A stretch of 64,000 nucleotides of DNA. Origin: Tetrahymena thermophila SB210 (Eukaryota > Ciliophora > Oligohymenophorea > Hymenostomatida > Tetrahymenidae). This document shows positions 50,001 through 62,978 of the stretch, piece after piece (position 1 is the stretch's first letter; each line of letters begins with the position of its first letter). The stretch covers positions 1 through 64,000 of the forward strand of contig NW_002476571.1 of NCBI RefSeq assembly GCF_000189635.1, written 5' to 3'. Below the pieces are notes generated by a model that made no database searches, was not told the origin of the DNA, and saw nothing but the letters and a program-made list of their open reading frames with translations. The position numbers and the translations under genes were made by a program.

Positions 50001-51593
50001 AGAGTTCTTTAGGCAGTGATTTAAAGGTGCTATTACTTAGAGACAAAAGAGGATTGGATGAATTTGGAATGAGATAATTCTTAGATAGTTACATGAAAGA
50101 GTTCCCTGATCATATTTAGGCTTACTCGTTTATTACTTTACCAATTGATTCATTTCCATAAATGTCAAAACCTAAGTTCTCTTCTTTGAGCTAATTCCCT
50201 ACTAATAGAAACTTACAGCTAAGAGGTATAGAAAAGAACTATTTGAGTAGTACCTTCTTAGATTTTTATTACCCTCAAGAATTTGATCCGAAAATGGAAT
50301 TTCCGTATCTTGAAAGTGATTAAAGTGTAATCGATGCAGTTTATGGTCTTTACACTGATGATGGAATACAAAAACTGTAAAACAGTGTAGATTTCTATAA
50401 AGTAGGATCTAATTCAGATATTAGAGATTAGAATTTAATGGGAGGTGGACAAAGTAATGAAAATAAAGATTAAGAAGATCCAAATGAGCCATTAAAAGGA
50501 TAAGATGATAATGGTCCTATAAACTAAATAAGTAGACACAAATTTGAAGACCAAGAAGTAAAGCTTATCATACCTTCAGGGCTACATTATATATCAAGTG
50601 TGGATGTAAATACTCCCTGCCTCTTGAACTTTGAAGGTATAAAATATCGCTGCAGGATCAGAAACACTTCCAGAAAATTTCCTGGTTTTCGCTTTAGTTC
50701 ATACAGGTAAAATTGATTTACTTACAAAATTAATCAACATTAAACTAATTAACATTCAAAAAACCAAATATGAAATCATTATTAACTCATAAATAAATAA
50801 ATCAATGAATTATTTTTTGTTGAAGCAATAAATTTAAATAATTAATAACTTTATTTTAAAATTTGTTTATTTTAATTTTAACAGGCAAATTTCATTTTTT
50901 GGAGAGATTTTAACGAGCATAGAATAATTTAAATATTTGGTGGATAGTTATTATTATTACAGTGGAGATGCAGAAGAATAAGACGTAAAAGAGTTCTTTT
51001 CTTAAGTGATGCCAAACAGCACATATGGTATTCCAAAGAGTTCTTTAAACATACAATTTAAATAAAATCTGAGTCAAAAGTAAAGAGAAATTATTGGAAA
51101 TGGACTAAGGAACTACTTTAAATCAGATTTCACTTAGTTATTTGATGTAAATACTATCATTGAATAAGTCTAAGAAACTTTATTTTTTATTGATCTCTTC
51201 TCTTTAGTAATTGCCTCTATTTCTATAATACTCAGCTTTTTCTTGATTTTGGTTTCTTTCGTAGCTAATATAAAAGAAAATAGTTGGGAGTTCGGTGTGC
51301 TTAGAGCAATTGGCTTAAGTAAAGTGCAAATAACTAGAGTCTACATGATTGAATCTTGTTCTCTTGTTTTGGCAAGTGGAACCATAGGCACAATTATTGG
51401 TTTAGTTGTAGCTGTTACTCTTACCTTACAAGTGCTCATGTTTACAGAATTGCCTTTCAGGTTTGTTTTCCCTTATGAAATGTTCTTTACAACATTCTTT
51501 TTCGGCCTTTTCATAGCTGCTGCAGCATCATATACTGCACTCTCAGAGTTCAAAGACAAAGCTATATCAAGTATTGTTAAAGGGTTAATCTGA
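47023..51593 (+). CDS. FtsX/MacB-type ABC permease
   Basis: Exons 47023-47524, 47716-48071, 48210-48813, 49095-50706 and 50885-51593 keep phase and give 1260 aa. The 138-nt second intron is in frame and, if retained, would give 1306 aa. After a first membrane segment (IGIFSIFLVIGFISAIESAF) comes a large outer domain. Two FtsX permease blocks follow, each with the family hallmark: EEKTYEFGMLRALGFKKVSL with three flanking helices (exon 4), and KENSWEFGVLRAIGLSKVQI (exon 5). Two repeated FtsX halves in one chain, with no ATP-binding cassette in the gene, is the arrangement of bacterial MacB/LolCE-like permeases fused into one polypeptide, as found in several protists. It presumably pairs with a separate ATPase for lipid, lipoprotein or mechanical transmission across a membrane; the substrate is unknown. 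Confidence 0.88.
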
Positions 51594-52386
51594 TTATTTG
51601 CTATTCTTATGATCTCTTTCAAATCCATCGATTTCAAAAACATAAATTTAATTTTACATTTGCAAATCTTAAAAAAACATTAAATAAAAAATTTTTAGTC
51701 AATGAATAAAAATTGTTAATAAGAAGAAAGTATTTTATTTAGAAATAAGTTATAAAAATAAAATAATATTTTTAACATAATTATATACAAACCCTAACAG
51801 AAGATATTTAATAAAAGGATTTTTGTATTTTTATATAAATATATTTGACTGAATATTAAAAACTCTAAAATTTCATCTCTCAATTTAAAAATATAAAGCA
51901 AATGTATGTCATCTATATTTTAATAAAATATTATCATAGCTATACAATGTTTATTAAGATTTATAAAAGCAAAAAACTTTTTAAATAATTAATGACAACC
52001 AATAAATATATTTTTTCATAATTCATCCTTTTTAGATAGTAAATAAGGTATTTATTTATGTTTAAGAATCTTAAATTACTAAATAAGAAATTACAATATT
52101 ATGAAATTGTTTATTACAGTTTTAAAAACTGTAAAGTCTTTAAATAATTAATGAGAATCAATATATTTTACTTATATTCTGATAGCAAATAAATTTTAAA
52201 TATTGCAGATTACTTAATATGAAATTATAATATTATTTAATTTATTATTCCCACTTTAAGCAAAAAGATTTATATTACTAAAAAAATATTTTTAAGAATT
52301 AATAAAAGGTTTTTTTGTATAATTCTGTTATACTTAGAAAAATATATATATCTTTATAATGAATAACATTGAGATAAGTCTTTCTA

Positions 52387-52438
<52 letters not shown>

Positions 52439-53021
52439 AATATCTTTATTTTAGTCTGTCTGATATCTTAAATGGAAAATCATATACTTTTTTAAATAAA
52501 ATTTATTAAATAATTAAAAACAATTAATTCTTAATTTGATTTAAATTCAGTTAAATATAAAATAAAGAGATTTACAACAGAGTAGAAACAGTAAGTAAAT
52601 TTAATAAAAAAATAAATCTTAAATTTAATTTATTACATTAAAGAATAATCATAGTTTTAATAACGAATTCATTTTTATATTATTTATTCATTTTTTATCA
52701 AAGTATCTCAAAAAATATTTTTATCAATAAAATTTCATTTAAAAAAAATATTTTAGTAATTTAATTGTAGATTAATAAAAGCGAATAATTTTAAAAAAAT
52801 TTAAATTATTCAAGTAGACAATTAAAAATAAAGAGTCTACTAAAGTAATAGAAAATATTATTCAAAATATATTTTTCATTTCTTATCAAAAGTTTTGATA
52901 TTTTGTTATTATTAAATTATTAACTAAATGAATAATTTATATTTACTTTTTTGTAATTAAACTTTTTAGTGATTTTAACCTATTAAATAAATTGATTTAT
53001 AGAAAAAAAACTGCTAACAAA
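51594..53021. other. Intergenic region with ATCT microsatellite
   Basis: AT-rich, about 1.4 kb, with a perfect ATCT run at 52390-52438. Nothing else recognised. Confidence 0.5.
52390..52438. repeat. ATCT tetranucleotide microsatellite
   Basis: About 12 perfect ATCT units. Shorter ATCT runs occur near 19342-19363, and ATAG/GATA near 55003-55022. Confidence 0.95.
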
Positions 53022-54892
53022 ATGTAGGTTTAAACAAATAAATGCTTCCAACTTAAAAAAGTATGCTGCTTGGTTTTAAAAAAGTATTTAAATTTAATTT
53101 TTTATTAGTTTTTATCATCTGACTTATAGAATCATGTCAATCTTCATTTATTTTTTAGGTAATTCTTTTAAATTCTTTGATGCTGTTAATTAATCTATTT
53201 ATTTTTAAGATTTAATTTATTTAATACTGGAATGTTTAATTATTAGTGGAAACAAAATAACTAATAACGAAATGTAATTGTTTGGCGAAGCATTATCACA
53301 ATGCACAAAATTAAGAATTTTGAAGTTAAATCTATAGTAAGGATTGTTTTTATACTTATTTTAATTAGAAATACTGTAATCCTCATATATTAAGGCCAAC
53401 TCCTTTCCCTAAACGAATCTTATGATTTTATTGGTCTTATTCAAACTTAAAATAAAAAACTAAAAATCTACCTTAATATATGAGGAATTACATAATTTAA
53501 TTAATTATTTAATATATTTAATTAGAAACAATTTAATTGGACCTTACGGAGTAAATGTGATTAGTTATGGATTTTTAAACTATATAAATTTAAATAAGTT
53601 GACATTGAATCTTTAGTAAATAATAATTAAATAAGAAAATATTTTTAATTTTTTATTAATAAAGTAACACTAAAATTGGACCACATGGTTTACAATATTT
53701 ATCAAAACATCTAGCGTTTTGTAAAAACCTCACATTTTTGTCAATAAATGTTTCGTAAAGATTTTAATTTTATCTTTGAAATTTATTTTTTTGTTTGAAA
53801 TATTTTTCTTAAATTTTTATTTTACTTTTTTAATAAATTAGATTTTGTAAAAAAACATAATTTATTTTTAATTATTATTTTATCTAAAAGTAAGAATAAC
53901 GTCGGTAACTTTGGAGCTTCTTCTTTGGGAAAAGGTTTAGAAGATCTTAAAAATCTAGAATACTTGAATATTGATTTATCATAAGGGTAACTAACTTACT
54001 TCTCAATTTCTAATTAATTAATTAATTTACAGTTTTTCTTCAGTCAAAACAGTTAAATATTTTTATCTAATATTCTTGTAACTTTAAATAAGTAATGAAG
54101 TTAGAGTTTTAGGTGCTTAAAATTTAGGTAGTGGATTTGGGAATCTAAAAAAGTTAAAATATTTAATTATTAACTTAAGGTATGAATGTTCATCAATTTA
54201 TTTTACTTTTTTTTCAATTTTTATAATAGAATTATATCAGCATTTTTATAGCAATCAAAAATACATCAAAGAACTAACTAATTCAATAATTTATTTTCGA
54301 ACTTAATTACTATTTACTTGACAATTTATTAGTTATGGTTTAAGCTAAAAAGTATTTTTTAAAAATTTAGTTTGAATAATATCGAGAATTAAGGTTTATA
54401 AGGTTTATATTTCTAATTAAAGTGCTTTGAAAATCTAAAAATTATAAACATCGATATTTCTGGAATGTAAAATGTTTTTTTTATTTATTTACACTTTAAT
54501 TTAATTTTAAAAATTCTAAATGATTGAATGACCTTTAATTTATTTTATTTAGAAAACAAACAATAAAATAAAATAAAAAAATTTACACTTATTAATAGTA
54601 CTAATAAAATTGATGATAATGGTATTTACCATCTTTTTGTAAGTTTAAAAAAGAATAAATCTTTAAACTACTTGAAAATAAACATAAGGTAAATTGAGAC
54701 ATTTAAAAATATATATGAGTGATTTGATAGATTTAACTTTTAAAATATTTAAATATCATTTAAATTAATAACATTTTTGATTTTTAAATTAATTATTTTC
54801 AAAGGAAAAATAAAGTGACTGAAAAAATCATAAATTAAAAATCTTGGGTTAAAAGACTAAAAAGAATGGTGCACTATGAATTCTTGTATTGA
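53022..54892 (+). CDS. Leucine-rich-repeat protein, one exon per repeat
   Basis: LRR exons at 53247-53336, 53526-53615, 53665-53754, 53891-53986, 54093-54179, 54371-54466 and 54599-54688, then a terminal exon 54805-54892 ending at TGA (KSWVKRLKRMVHYEFLY). All start after AG in phase 2. Lengths are 87, 90 or 96 nt. Repeats read for example SGNKITNNEMQLFGEALSQC and NNVGNFGASSLGKGLEDL. The proposed start, ATG 53022 (MQVQTNKCFQLKKVCCLVLK), and its join to the first LRR exon are uncertain. The gene has the same design as the 18-exon array at 19.8-26.7 kb but is much more diverged, and it has a proper C-terminal exon. It is convergent with the minus-strand LRR gene that follows. Partner unknown. 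Confidence 0.75.
53372..53494. repeat. Inverted repeat inside the first LRR intron
   Basis: Arms 53376-53395 (GTAATCCTCATATATTAAGG) and 53471-53491 are reverse complements except for one extra base. The loop is about 75 bases and is relatively GC-rich for this window. It could be a small MITE-like insertion or a structured intronic RNA. Confidence 0.6.
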
Positions 54893-55084
54893 TTATATTC
54901 TTAGAGTTTCAACTAAAAAAATATAATAAATTATTTTATTTTCTAATAATTATATTTTATACAAATAAATCGAAAATTAAATTTTAGTTTGATTGATTGA
55001 TAAATTGATAGATAGATAGATGTTTTTATTTATGAGAAAAAAATATAATTTTTAAGTAAATTATTAAGTATAAAATTTTGTATT

Positions 55085-58000
55085 TTGTTTGTTTTAAACC
55101 ATTCCATATCTTCTACTTTAAGCTTTTTAGCAGTATTCAAAGAACTAATTTGAAATTCATTAACCATTTTGCTTTCTTTAGAATCTTTTACATCTGTTTT
55201 GAATTTTCTTTATTTATCTTATTATTGCTTTATAAAATATAAAAATTAAAGTCAAAAATAAAAATATTTTTTTCTATAGATAAATACCTTAAATCAATAT
55301 TTAATATTTTTAAGTTCTTTATCTATGCTATATTTTATGCAAAATTAACGATATTTTAGCTAGAAATTAAGCAAGAGCTTTAATTAGTTTAATAAAAAAT
55401 ATCATAATAGATATTTAAATCAAGTTTAAGCAACTTACTTCAAATTAACATCTAAATAAGACAAGCTAATATTTTCTTATAATGCTAAAGACAAACTGGA
55501 AATACCTTATTTATCAATTTTATTTAACCTTTTTCATAAATGATAATTATAAATAAAAAAAGTTTTATAAGTCATCAATCTATATTTATTATTTAAATTT
55601 AAATACATTAAGTTAAGAGTCAGTTCTTAAAGATTTTTGCATTCTAAGATTGCAAATGCCAACTTAGAAGTACCTTATCCAGTTATTTTGTTATCTCTTT
55701 AGTTTATAAAATAAAAATTTAAATCTATAAAAAAATCAAAATAAGTTGAAATACCTTAAACCTAAATTCAAGGACTTTAAGTTTTAGTAGTTTACCAAAA
55801 CTCTAGATATGTCAGTTACACCTTAATCAGATATCTTGTTCGATCTAAAGTATAAATAGAAATTATTTTATAAATTAATTATTGAATTTTCAATAAATAA
55901 AGTTAAATTCCTCAATAAAATTAAATAATTAATTTTTTATAAAAATACGTCAATTAAAGAGATAAAGTTTGTAGATTTTAGCAATTTGATAATCCATTAA
56001 ATAAATCGAATGCCCCTTAAGATTCTATATTACTAAACCTTTTATTTTAAAAAATTAAAAAATCTAAAAATACTACCAAAAAAATCTTATTTACTAAATG
56101 TCTAAGATAAATGTATTTAGCTATTTTGATTAACCAATTCCTAAGCTAAAACCAAGGATTCCTTTATCACCAATTGAGTTTCTACTATTAAAAATTAAAA
56201 AAAACAATATTAGTTGATAAAAATATAATTATATATTTTCACATAAGTTGATTTTCTTAATAATAAAGAAAAAAATTCCTTTTAAATTTTAAAAGAAGAA
56301 ATTTATTTTATCATATCTATTTTTTAGTTTATATTTAAATAAGGTAAAGTTGAGATAATTTAATTTATTTTTGAAGAAATAAATCAATATAAAATAAATT
56401 TTGATCAGGATAATAGTAGTCATCAATTTTATGATTTGAGATGATTGAATAAATTTTTTTTTTCTCATTTTTTTGATAATCTCTCTAAAATTTTTAATTT
56501 GAATCTTTGTTTGTATAACAAGTATAATATTTAAATTTTAATATTTGTTTTTACCTCAAGTTTAAATTTAAAATTGTAAGATTTTAGCATTAACCAAGGT
56601 TATTTCCAAATTGAGAGGCTCCATCATTTTCTATCTAGTTATGACTAAATAATAAAAATGAAATATTTTTTTAAAGTTTGAGGTATTTTAAAAAGCTAAA
56701 AGTAATTAAATATTGATAATTATAAATTATAAATATTTTACTACAAACTTATAGTTAAATCTTTTAAGTTAGAGCAATATTTCAATCCATCGCTTAAGCC
56801 AAATGCTCCTTATCCAGTTATTTAATTATAGCTATATTTATTAAATATATTAATAAAAAAAAAATCATTTATTTTATATTTAAATTACCTTAAGTTTAAT
56901 ACTGCTTAGACTAATCTTTGGTACTGCTTTAATCCTATCCCTAAATTTTTAGCTCCTGTATCTCCAATTTGATTACGACTTATTATAAAATAAGAAAATT
57001 AGAATAAAAATTTTAAGAAAATAAAGTATTTCTTTTATGTTAGAAATTAAAAATAAAATAATTAATTAATTAATTTACTATAAACTCAATGTTAAATTTT
57101 CAAGATTTTTGCATTATCCTAAGCCCTCACTAAAAATAGTAGCACCATCACTTCCTATATTATTTTCTCTAATTTATTTATCATGTTTAATATTCTTTCA
57201 TATTATATTTTTCAATATAAAGCAATCAAAGCATCAAAAATAGTTTTTATTTGTTATTATTTAAATATTGTTAATTTTTAAAATAAAAATTTCATTACCT
57301 TAAATCTATATCTAAATGTGTTAATTTTTGGCATAAGCTCAGTCCTATACCAATGCCTTATACTCCTTCATTTCCAATAATATTCCTACTAATTTTTGTT
57401 TTTAAATTAATATTTAATATTATATCAAGTAAAAATTATGAATGAATGAATAACCAACCTTAAGTTTAAGTTTAATATTTAAAGATTACTACACTAACCT
57501 ATTCCTTTTCCTAAGCTTGATCCACCTGACTCTTTGATATTACATTCCCTAATACAAATAATTTTAAACTTAACAAATTTTAGTAATAAAATATTAAATT
57601 ACTTCAAATTAAGAGTTAAGTTAACTAAACTTTAAGATTAACCTAAGCCTAATCCTATAAAGGTTGCTCCTTCATTGCAAATATTACTTTGACTTAAATT
57701 TATAAATGAATATAACTTAAGCAAATAAATATTTTTATCTTACTTTAAGTTTAATTGTAAATGTTTTAAGGTTTAGATTTAACCTAACTAATTTGATAAA
57801 TTTTATATTCCTTTAGCTTCAATTTAATTTTATCTTCTCATAACAAACATAGGAGTTTAATTTAATTTTTTGGATAGAATTAAAAAGATTTTACTCTAAA
57901 TGCAATTCTAAATTGCTTAGACTAAGACATTAACTCAAATTTAAACCAAATTCAGAGCACTCAACTAAAGTTATTTTATTTATTCTAAAATAATCAATAA

Positions 58001-59500
58001 AAATAATTTATGCATGTAAAATTGATTTATCTTATTTCATTAGATTTTTTTGTTGATTAAGCAATTAAATTTTAGGTTATTTATTTATTAAAAATTTAAT
58101 ATACTTACTGCAAATAAAGAATTAAATTTTTTAATGTATTTAGCTCAGCAATTTAGCTTGATAAACCTGATAGACCTATGTCTCCTATTTAATTTGCACT
58201 AATTTAGTATATTTTAATTCTAATTATATACATTCTTGTAACTTTAAAAAAATACGTTAAATCGATTATTATACTTTCCAAAGTTTAGGATTTACCAATC
58301 CCTTATCCCAATAATAAAGCACCAGACTCTCCTATACTATTAAATCTTATAATAAAATGTTTATTTAAATTTAAGCTTTAAAGAAATAATTAATTTCCAT
58401 AAAAACTGATGATTCACATTAAAAATAAAAAATTCACTTTATTTTTTGTTTATTGATTTAGTTTAACAATATAAAAATAATTTATGTTTTATTTCTTAAA
58501 AATGTTATTATATTTGATTTTTAAAATTTTTAATCAATCTTAATAATTTTTTTCAAATTCCTTTTCATCAAAATTTTTAAATTTTAATTGAAGTAAATCG
58601 GTGTTAAATTTTACTTTGCAATATAATCTGGAATGTTAATTTAATATTTAATTATGTTTTTTATTTAATTTTTTTTAAGATTCAAATTAATATATTATTT
58701 TATTACTTTAAATTTATATCTAAATTTTTAAGGTTTTTACAAAGCCCTATTCCATATCCTAATCCTTAAACTCCCTCTGATTTGATGAAATTTCGACTTT
58801 ATTTAAAATATAGAGATACTAAAAGTATAAACCAGTTTTATAAATTTCTTTACACTGCAAAACTAATTTTAAGAGTATTCAGATTATCTAAGTTGATTAA
58901 ACTTTTCCCTAAAAAAATAGCTCCTTAATCATTTATCTAGTTTCGCCTTTATAAAAAATAAATTATTAAATGATTTATATTTTATTATTTTAAATAGCAA
59001 ACCCAATATCAATATCTAAATATTAAAGCTATTTTAATTAAGTTAATCCACTTGCTAAGCATTCAATTCCTTCATCACCAAGCTAATTTTCCCTTTTTAA
59101 AACAAAAATATTAAATATGAAATTTATTAACAAAATTAGGACAAGTTACAGCAAAAATATTTTAAGATTCTAAAGATTTTTAGATTAAATTAATCTAGGA
59201 ATAAAATCTTGCATTCCTTTTAGCCCTAATTTTTGGTATCTGCATATTAAAATCATTTATTTATTAGTAAAAAATTCAAAACTTATAATTTTAATATTAA
59301 AATCACCCTAAATTTAGTTTCATCATTTGATAGTTAGAAGATTCAATGCTAAGAAACTTTTTAGCATAAAAAAAGGTTATTTAAATGGAATCATATTCTA
59401 ATTTAAGTTTACTTGTTTTGATGAGTTAAATACCATTTCCAGATATCAATTTCTTTTTTTTCTCCTTTATCTAATTTATTTTTTAATTTGCTATGTAATT
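55085..59500 (-). CDS. Large leucine-rich-repeat protein, 21 single-repeat exons
   Basis: First recognised exon is about 59500-59307 (with ISGNGIQLIKTSKLKLEYDS; no ATG found, true start unknown). LRR exons have first bases at 59239, 59092, 58946, 58796, 58345, 58198, 57984, 57833, 57692, 57548, 57388, 57168, 56978, 56831, 56644, 56184, 56038, 55844, 55696, 55528 and 55377. Each is 90 nt except 58946-58854 (93). The C-terminal exon begins at 55207 (KFKTDVKDSKESKMVNEFQI); its stop is not resolved. All junctions are phase 2, GT-AG. Repeats such as NKITGQGTSKLAFAI and NIIGNEGVQGIGIGLSLC are ribonuclease-inhibitor type. Introns are mostly about 50-150 nt, much shorter than in the 19.8-kb array and not obviously alike, so this gene looks older. 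Function unknown; probably protein binding. Confidence 0.78.
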
Positions 59501-60401
59501 TAAAAATATAAATAAAATAATTGTTGGTTTAATCTTTTTATCTGTTTCAGGTAATTTTTATTATTTAACTACAATTTCTTTCATTGTAATATAATAAATT
59601 TGGCTCTATTTTATTTGTTTTTATAAAATCTAAGAATAGAAAATGAAAAAAATTCATAAATGTAAAAAACATGCCCTAAGAATTTTAAGATAATTCACAA
59701 AATTAAATGTAAATTTTTAATGATTCGTTAATATTAAAAACATTTTCAGAGTTTATTCTGTTTGATTGCATATACAGAATTATCAAATTTCAAAATAAAA
59801 AAATGTCTTTGATTTGGTTTTAATCTAAATAAATATAAATTTAAGATTAGAAATTCAATATTTTTTTATTGATTTGTTTCAAAAAAGTTAATTAGCACTA
59901 AATATTAAGATAAAATTTTTCAAATGACTTATTTTAAATGGCTTAGAAGGCAAATTTTGTTGCTATTTAAATTAGGTTGTTTATTTGTTTAAATAATAAT
60001 CAATATAATTATTGAATGAATGAATATATTTTAAATGCTTTATAATGGAACATGTAAGTAAATAATAATATCTAAATAAGATATGAGGTAGGATATTTTT
60101 GTGATTTAAGAAACCAAAGAGTCAGTTAAAAACCAACTAATTCATTCAATTTAAAAACCAAAATTTCTATGCTTTTCAAAAATTTAAAGAGCAATTGATG
60201 AGTAAAAAAACAAAAATTCAAAATAAGTCGTTTAAGAAGATATTAATTATTTATTTGTTTGTTTTTTTGTTTATTAATATTGTTTGAACAGAATATATCC
60301 AAAAAAACAAAACAAAACAAACATAAACAAAATAAATCAAAATCAAAATAATCAATTAATTTTTTTTTTTTGCGATAATTGATATTAACCATTTAAATAG
60401 A
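59501..60401. other. Divergent intergenic region
   Basis: May contain the missing N-terminal exon of the minus-strand LRR gene, but I could not identify it. The 3' half is the promoter and 5' leader of the plus-strand gene at 60402. No repeats or RNA genes seen. Confidence 0.4.
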
Positions 60402-62408
60402 ATGATAGCATCAGACTCAAGTGATTCATAGAGACAACTGTTGTCTTACCAATAATAATAGCAATAGCAACTATAATCTCAATACAATTCTCCTGACCTA
60501 AATAGCTTGAGTAAGGAACAGATTTCTCTCAGCAACTAGAACTCGTAGTCTTCTCGCAAACTATTCAGTAGAAGTTGTTGGGAATAGCATCAAATAGATG
60601 ACTTCTTTGAGAATTTTCATCAATATATAGCAATTAAATTTGGTAACGCTATGCCATTAAAGTCAAAATACAACTACAACTGCCAACTTTATGAAATTTT
60701 TGAAGCCGTAAGAAGAGAAGAAAGTGATTAAAAGAAAATGCTAGCTGCTTAATAAAAATAGAGTTTATAGCAGAAGTCTTCATCTAGACTCGATACTTAA
60801 GATGATTAATCTTCAATTATGTCTCAATCTCCTCAGCTTTTAAGCGAATTTATTAACAGTAATAATACTAAAAACAATGTTAACATCTTAAATAATAACT
60901 TTGCTAATTATTTGAGAACTGAGACTGCAAATGAGTGTGGTTATTTTTAGAATTAAGCTTAGCTTCAACAATAATAACAATAAGTTAGAAGAATAAGAAC
61001 TTAGAGTTGTGATACAGCAGAGGATGCATTTATGTTATTTTAGTAGCAACAACAATTTAAACAAAGCTAGCAGCAATTCAAGATGCAGTAGTTGATGAAC
61101 CCAGCTAATTCTCTGAGAGGAAGATTTTCTAGAAAGATTAACTTAGAGCATTAATATCCTAACCTTATTTAAGAAAAGAGAATCCCTTTACAAAAATAAA
61201 ATAATAACTAAATAAACAATGCTTAATAGGCTGCATAAAATGGCTTCTCAAGACAAAGCAGCAATAACTCTATAAGTATTACCAAAGCTAATGTTAATCA
61301 AGTCAATCCTTTCTTAGCAGTACAGCAATTTAAGAAACCACGCAGTATAACAATTGGCTCCAGTTAGTAAAATAATACTCAAATGAATACAATTAACAGC
61401 TAGATTTAAAGTACTTAAAATTATTATTAAAACCCCTCTCAATTTAACTCCGTAAATTAAGGAAACTAAAACCAAATACCAAGCTAAATTAACATAGAAA
61501 TTCAACAACAAAATAATTTAAATAACTTGTAGAATATGAATAATTAAATGAAAGATAATTAATAATAGTAATATTATTCAGTCAATAGCCAAGCCAACAA
61601 AGAAAATGTTAATCCAAATATAAATAATATCACCAATAACAATAAAAATAGCAGTTTATCTCAATAAAATAAAGATTATGAACTTGCTCATGAAAACCTA
61701 AAAAAGAGAATCGAAAATATCTAAGCCAATGTTAAAGTCTCTAAAGCTGATTTTATGAAGCGCTTGTATTCAAACGTTTCTTAGAATCCTTCATGTCAAA
61801 TATCAATATAGAGTATAGACGTTTCTTAGTTACCTAGTTCAAACCCAACAACTTAAAATCACCACTAAATATAAATTAATTAATAAAAAAGTCATACCAA
61901 TTTATAAAAATTCAATGAAAATTTTAGTATAAATCAAAATACTACAGAAAATCCTATAAGTCATTTATAATTTAATAATTTAATCAACGTTGGCCCTTAA
62001 AGCAGATAGTAATCTTAGAGCAACAGCAGCAATGATGATCACTTAAATAGAAACCACTTAAACAATAAATTAAGAACATTTGCGGGTAGAAAAGCTTTGG
62101 CTGAAAAGGAAAAACAAACTACAAATTAAAGTACCATTTCAAATCATCCACTCGCAGAATAATTAAGAGAAAAAGTAAAGAAATAATGGGAGATTAACAG
62201 AGAGAGTATAAATATTCCTTAATAGCAAACAAAATAAAACAATAACCCCAACAACAATAATGTTAAAGTATTTATTCCATACTTCTAACAAAACACAAAT
62301 TAAATCTAATAATTGTAGTAATAATAATAACAACAATAACATCAATAATTATTGTCAAACTAATTTTAACAAAATGTTCAATACAAGCCAATTAAAAGAA
62401 TTTATTGA
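60402..62408 (+). CDS. Gln/Asn-rich protein, 668 aa, unknown function
   Basis: A single exon of 2007 nt from ATG (MIASDSSDSQRQLLSYQQ) to TGA. The only well-balanced segment is near the N-terminus, about residues 50-115 (SCWEQHQIDDFFENFHQYIA, then IKFGNAMPLKSKYNYNCQLY). It resembles a small helical domain but I cannot name it. A second conserved-looking part near residues 425-460 is charged and helical (YELAHENLKKRIENIQANVK). The remainder is Gln/Asn/Ser low-complexity, largely written with TAA/TAG/CAA and AAT/AAC. A prion-like, condensate-prone protein is plausible. No signal peptide or membrane segment. Confidence 0.8.
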
Positions 62409-62978
62409 AGTTAAAATTTTTATTACGATTAAATAAATAAATTAAAGATGAAGAATAAATAAATAAGCAAAAATGTTAAAAAATATAAATCAATAGCAAG
62501 CAAAAAAAAAACAAACAAATAATTAAATAATTATAAAAAATTTTCTTAAAAATAAATGTATTTTACAATATAAATTCTATAAATTAAATGTAATTAAAAT
62601 TTATAACTAAATTTATTTTATTTTCTCTATATTTTGTAGAAAAGTAATCAATTTAATTTGTTTGTAAAAATTTTAATAAATTACTTAAATCAATTTAACG
62701 CTTTATGAAAAATCTTTATCTAAATTTTTTAAAGGTAGATAGAATAATCTTCACTTTGCATTATTTTTATATTTCTTCTTGAATTGATTTATATTAAATA
62801 AATAAATAAATTGATCTTGATTTAAATGAATAATTAAATTAAATAATATATTTAAAATGGAGAGAAATTGAATACTATTCATTAATATGTTTACTACAAA
62901 ATAAATATTATAAATTTTAGAATGAATTTACTAATTTATTTTGATAAATTTATTTTAGAGATTTTGAAACAAGAAAAA
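62409..62978. other. Convergent intergenic region
   Basis: AT-rich 3' flanks of two convergent genes. Nothing recognised. Confidence 0.5.

Noticed and set aside
55003-55022. GATA run near the 3' end of the minus-strand LRR gene as a functional element
   Set aside because: A short simple repeat of a kind common in this window, with no further context.
57448-57464. AACCAACCTT, similar to the Tetrahymena chromosome breakage sequence
   Set aside because: The core is not complete (the expected CTCTTT end is absent) and the match is fully explained by an LRR exon end and its splice donor on the minus strand.
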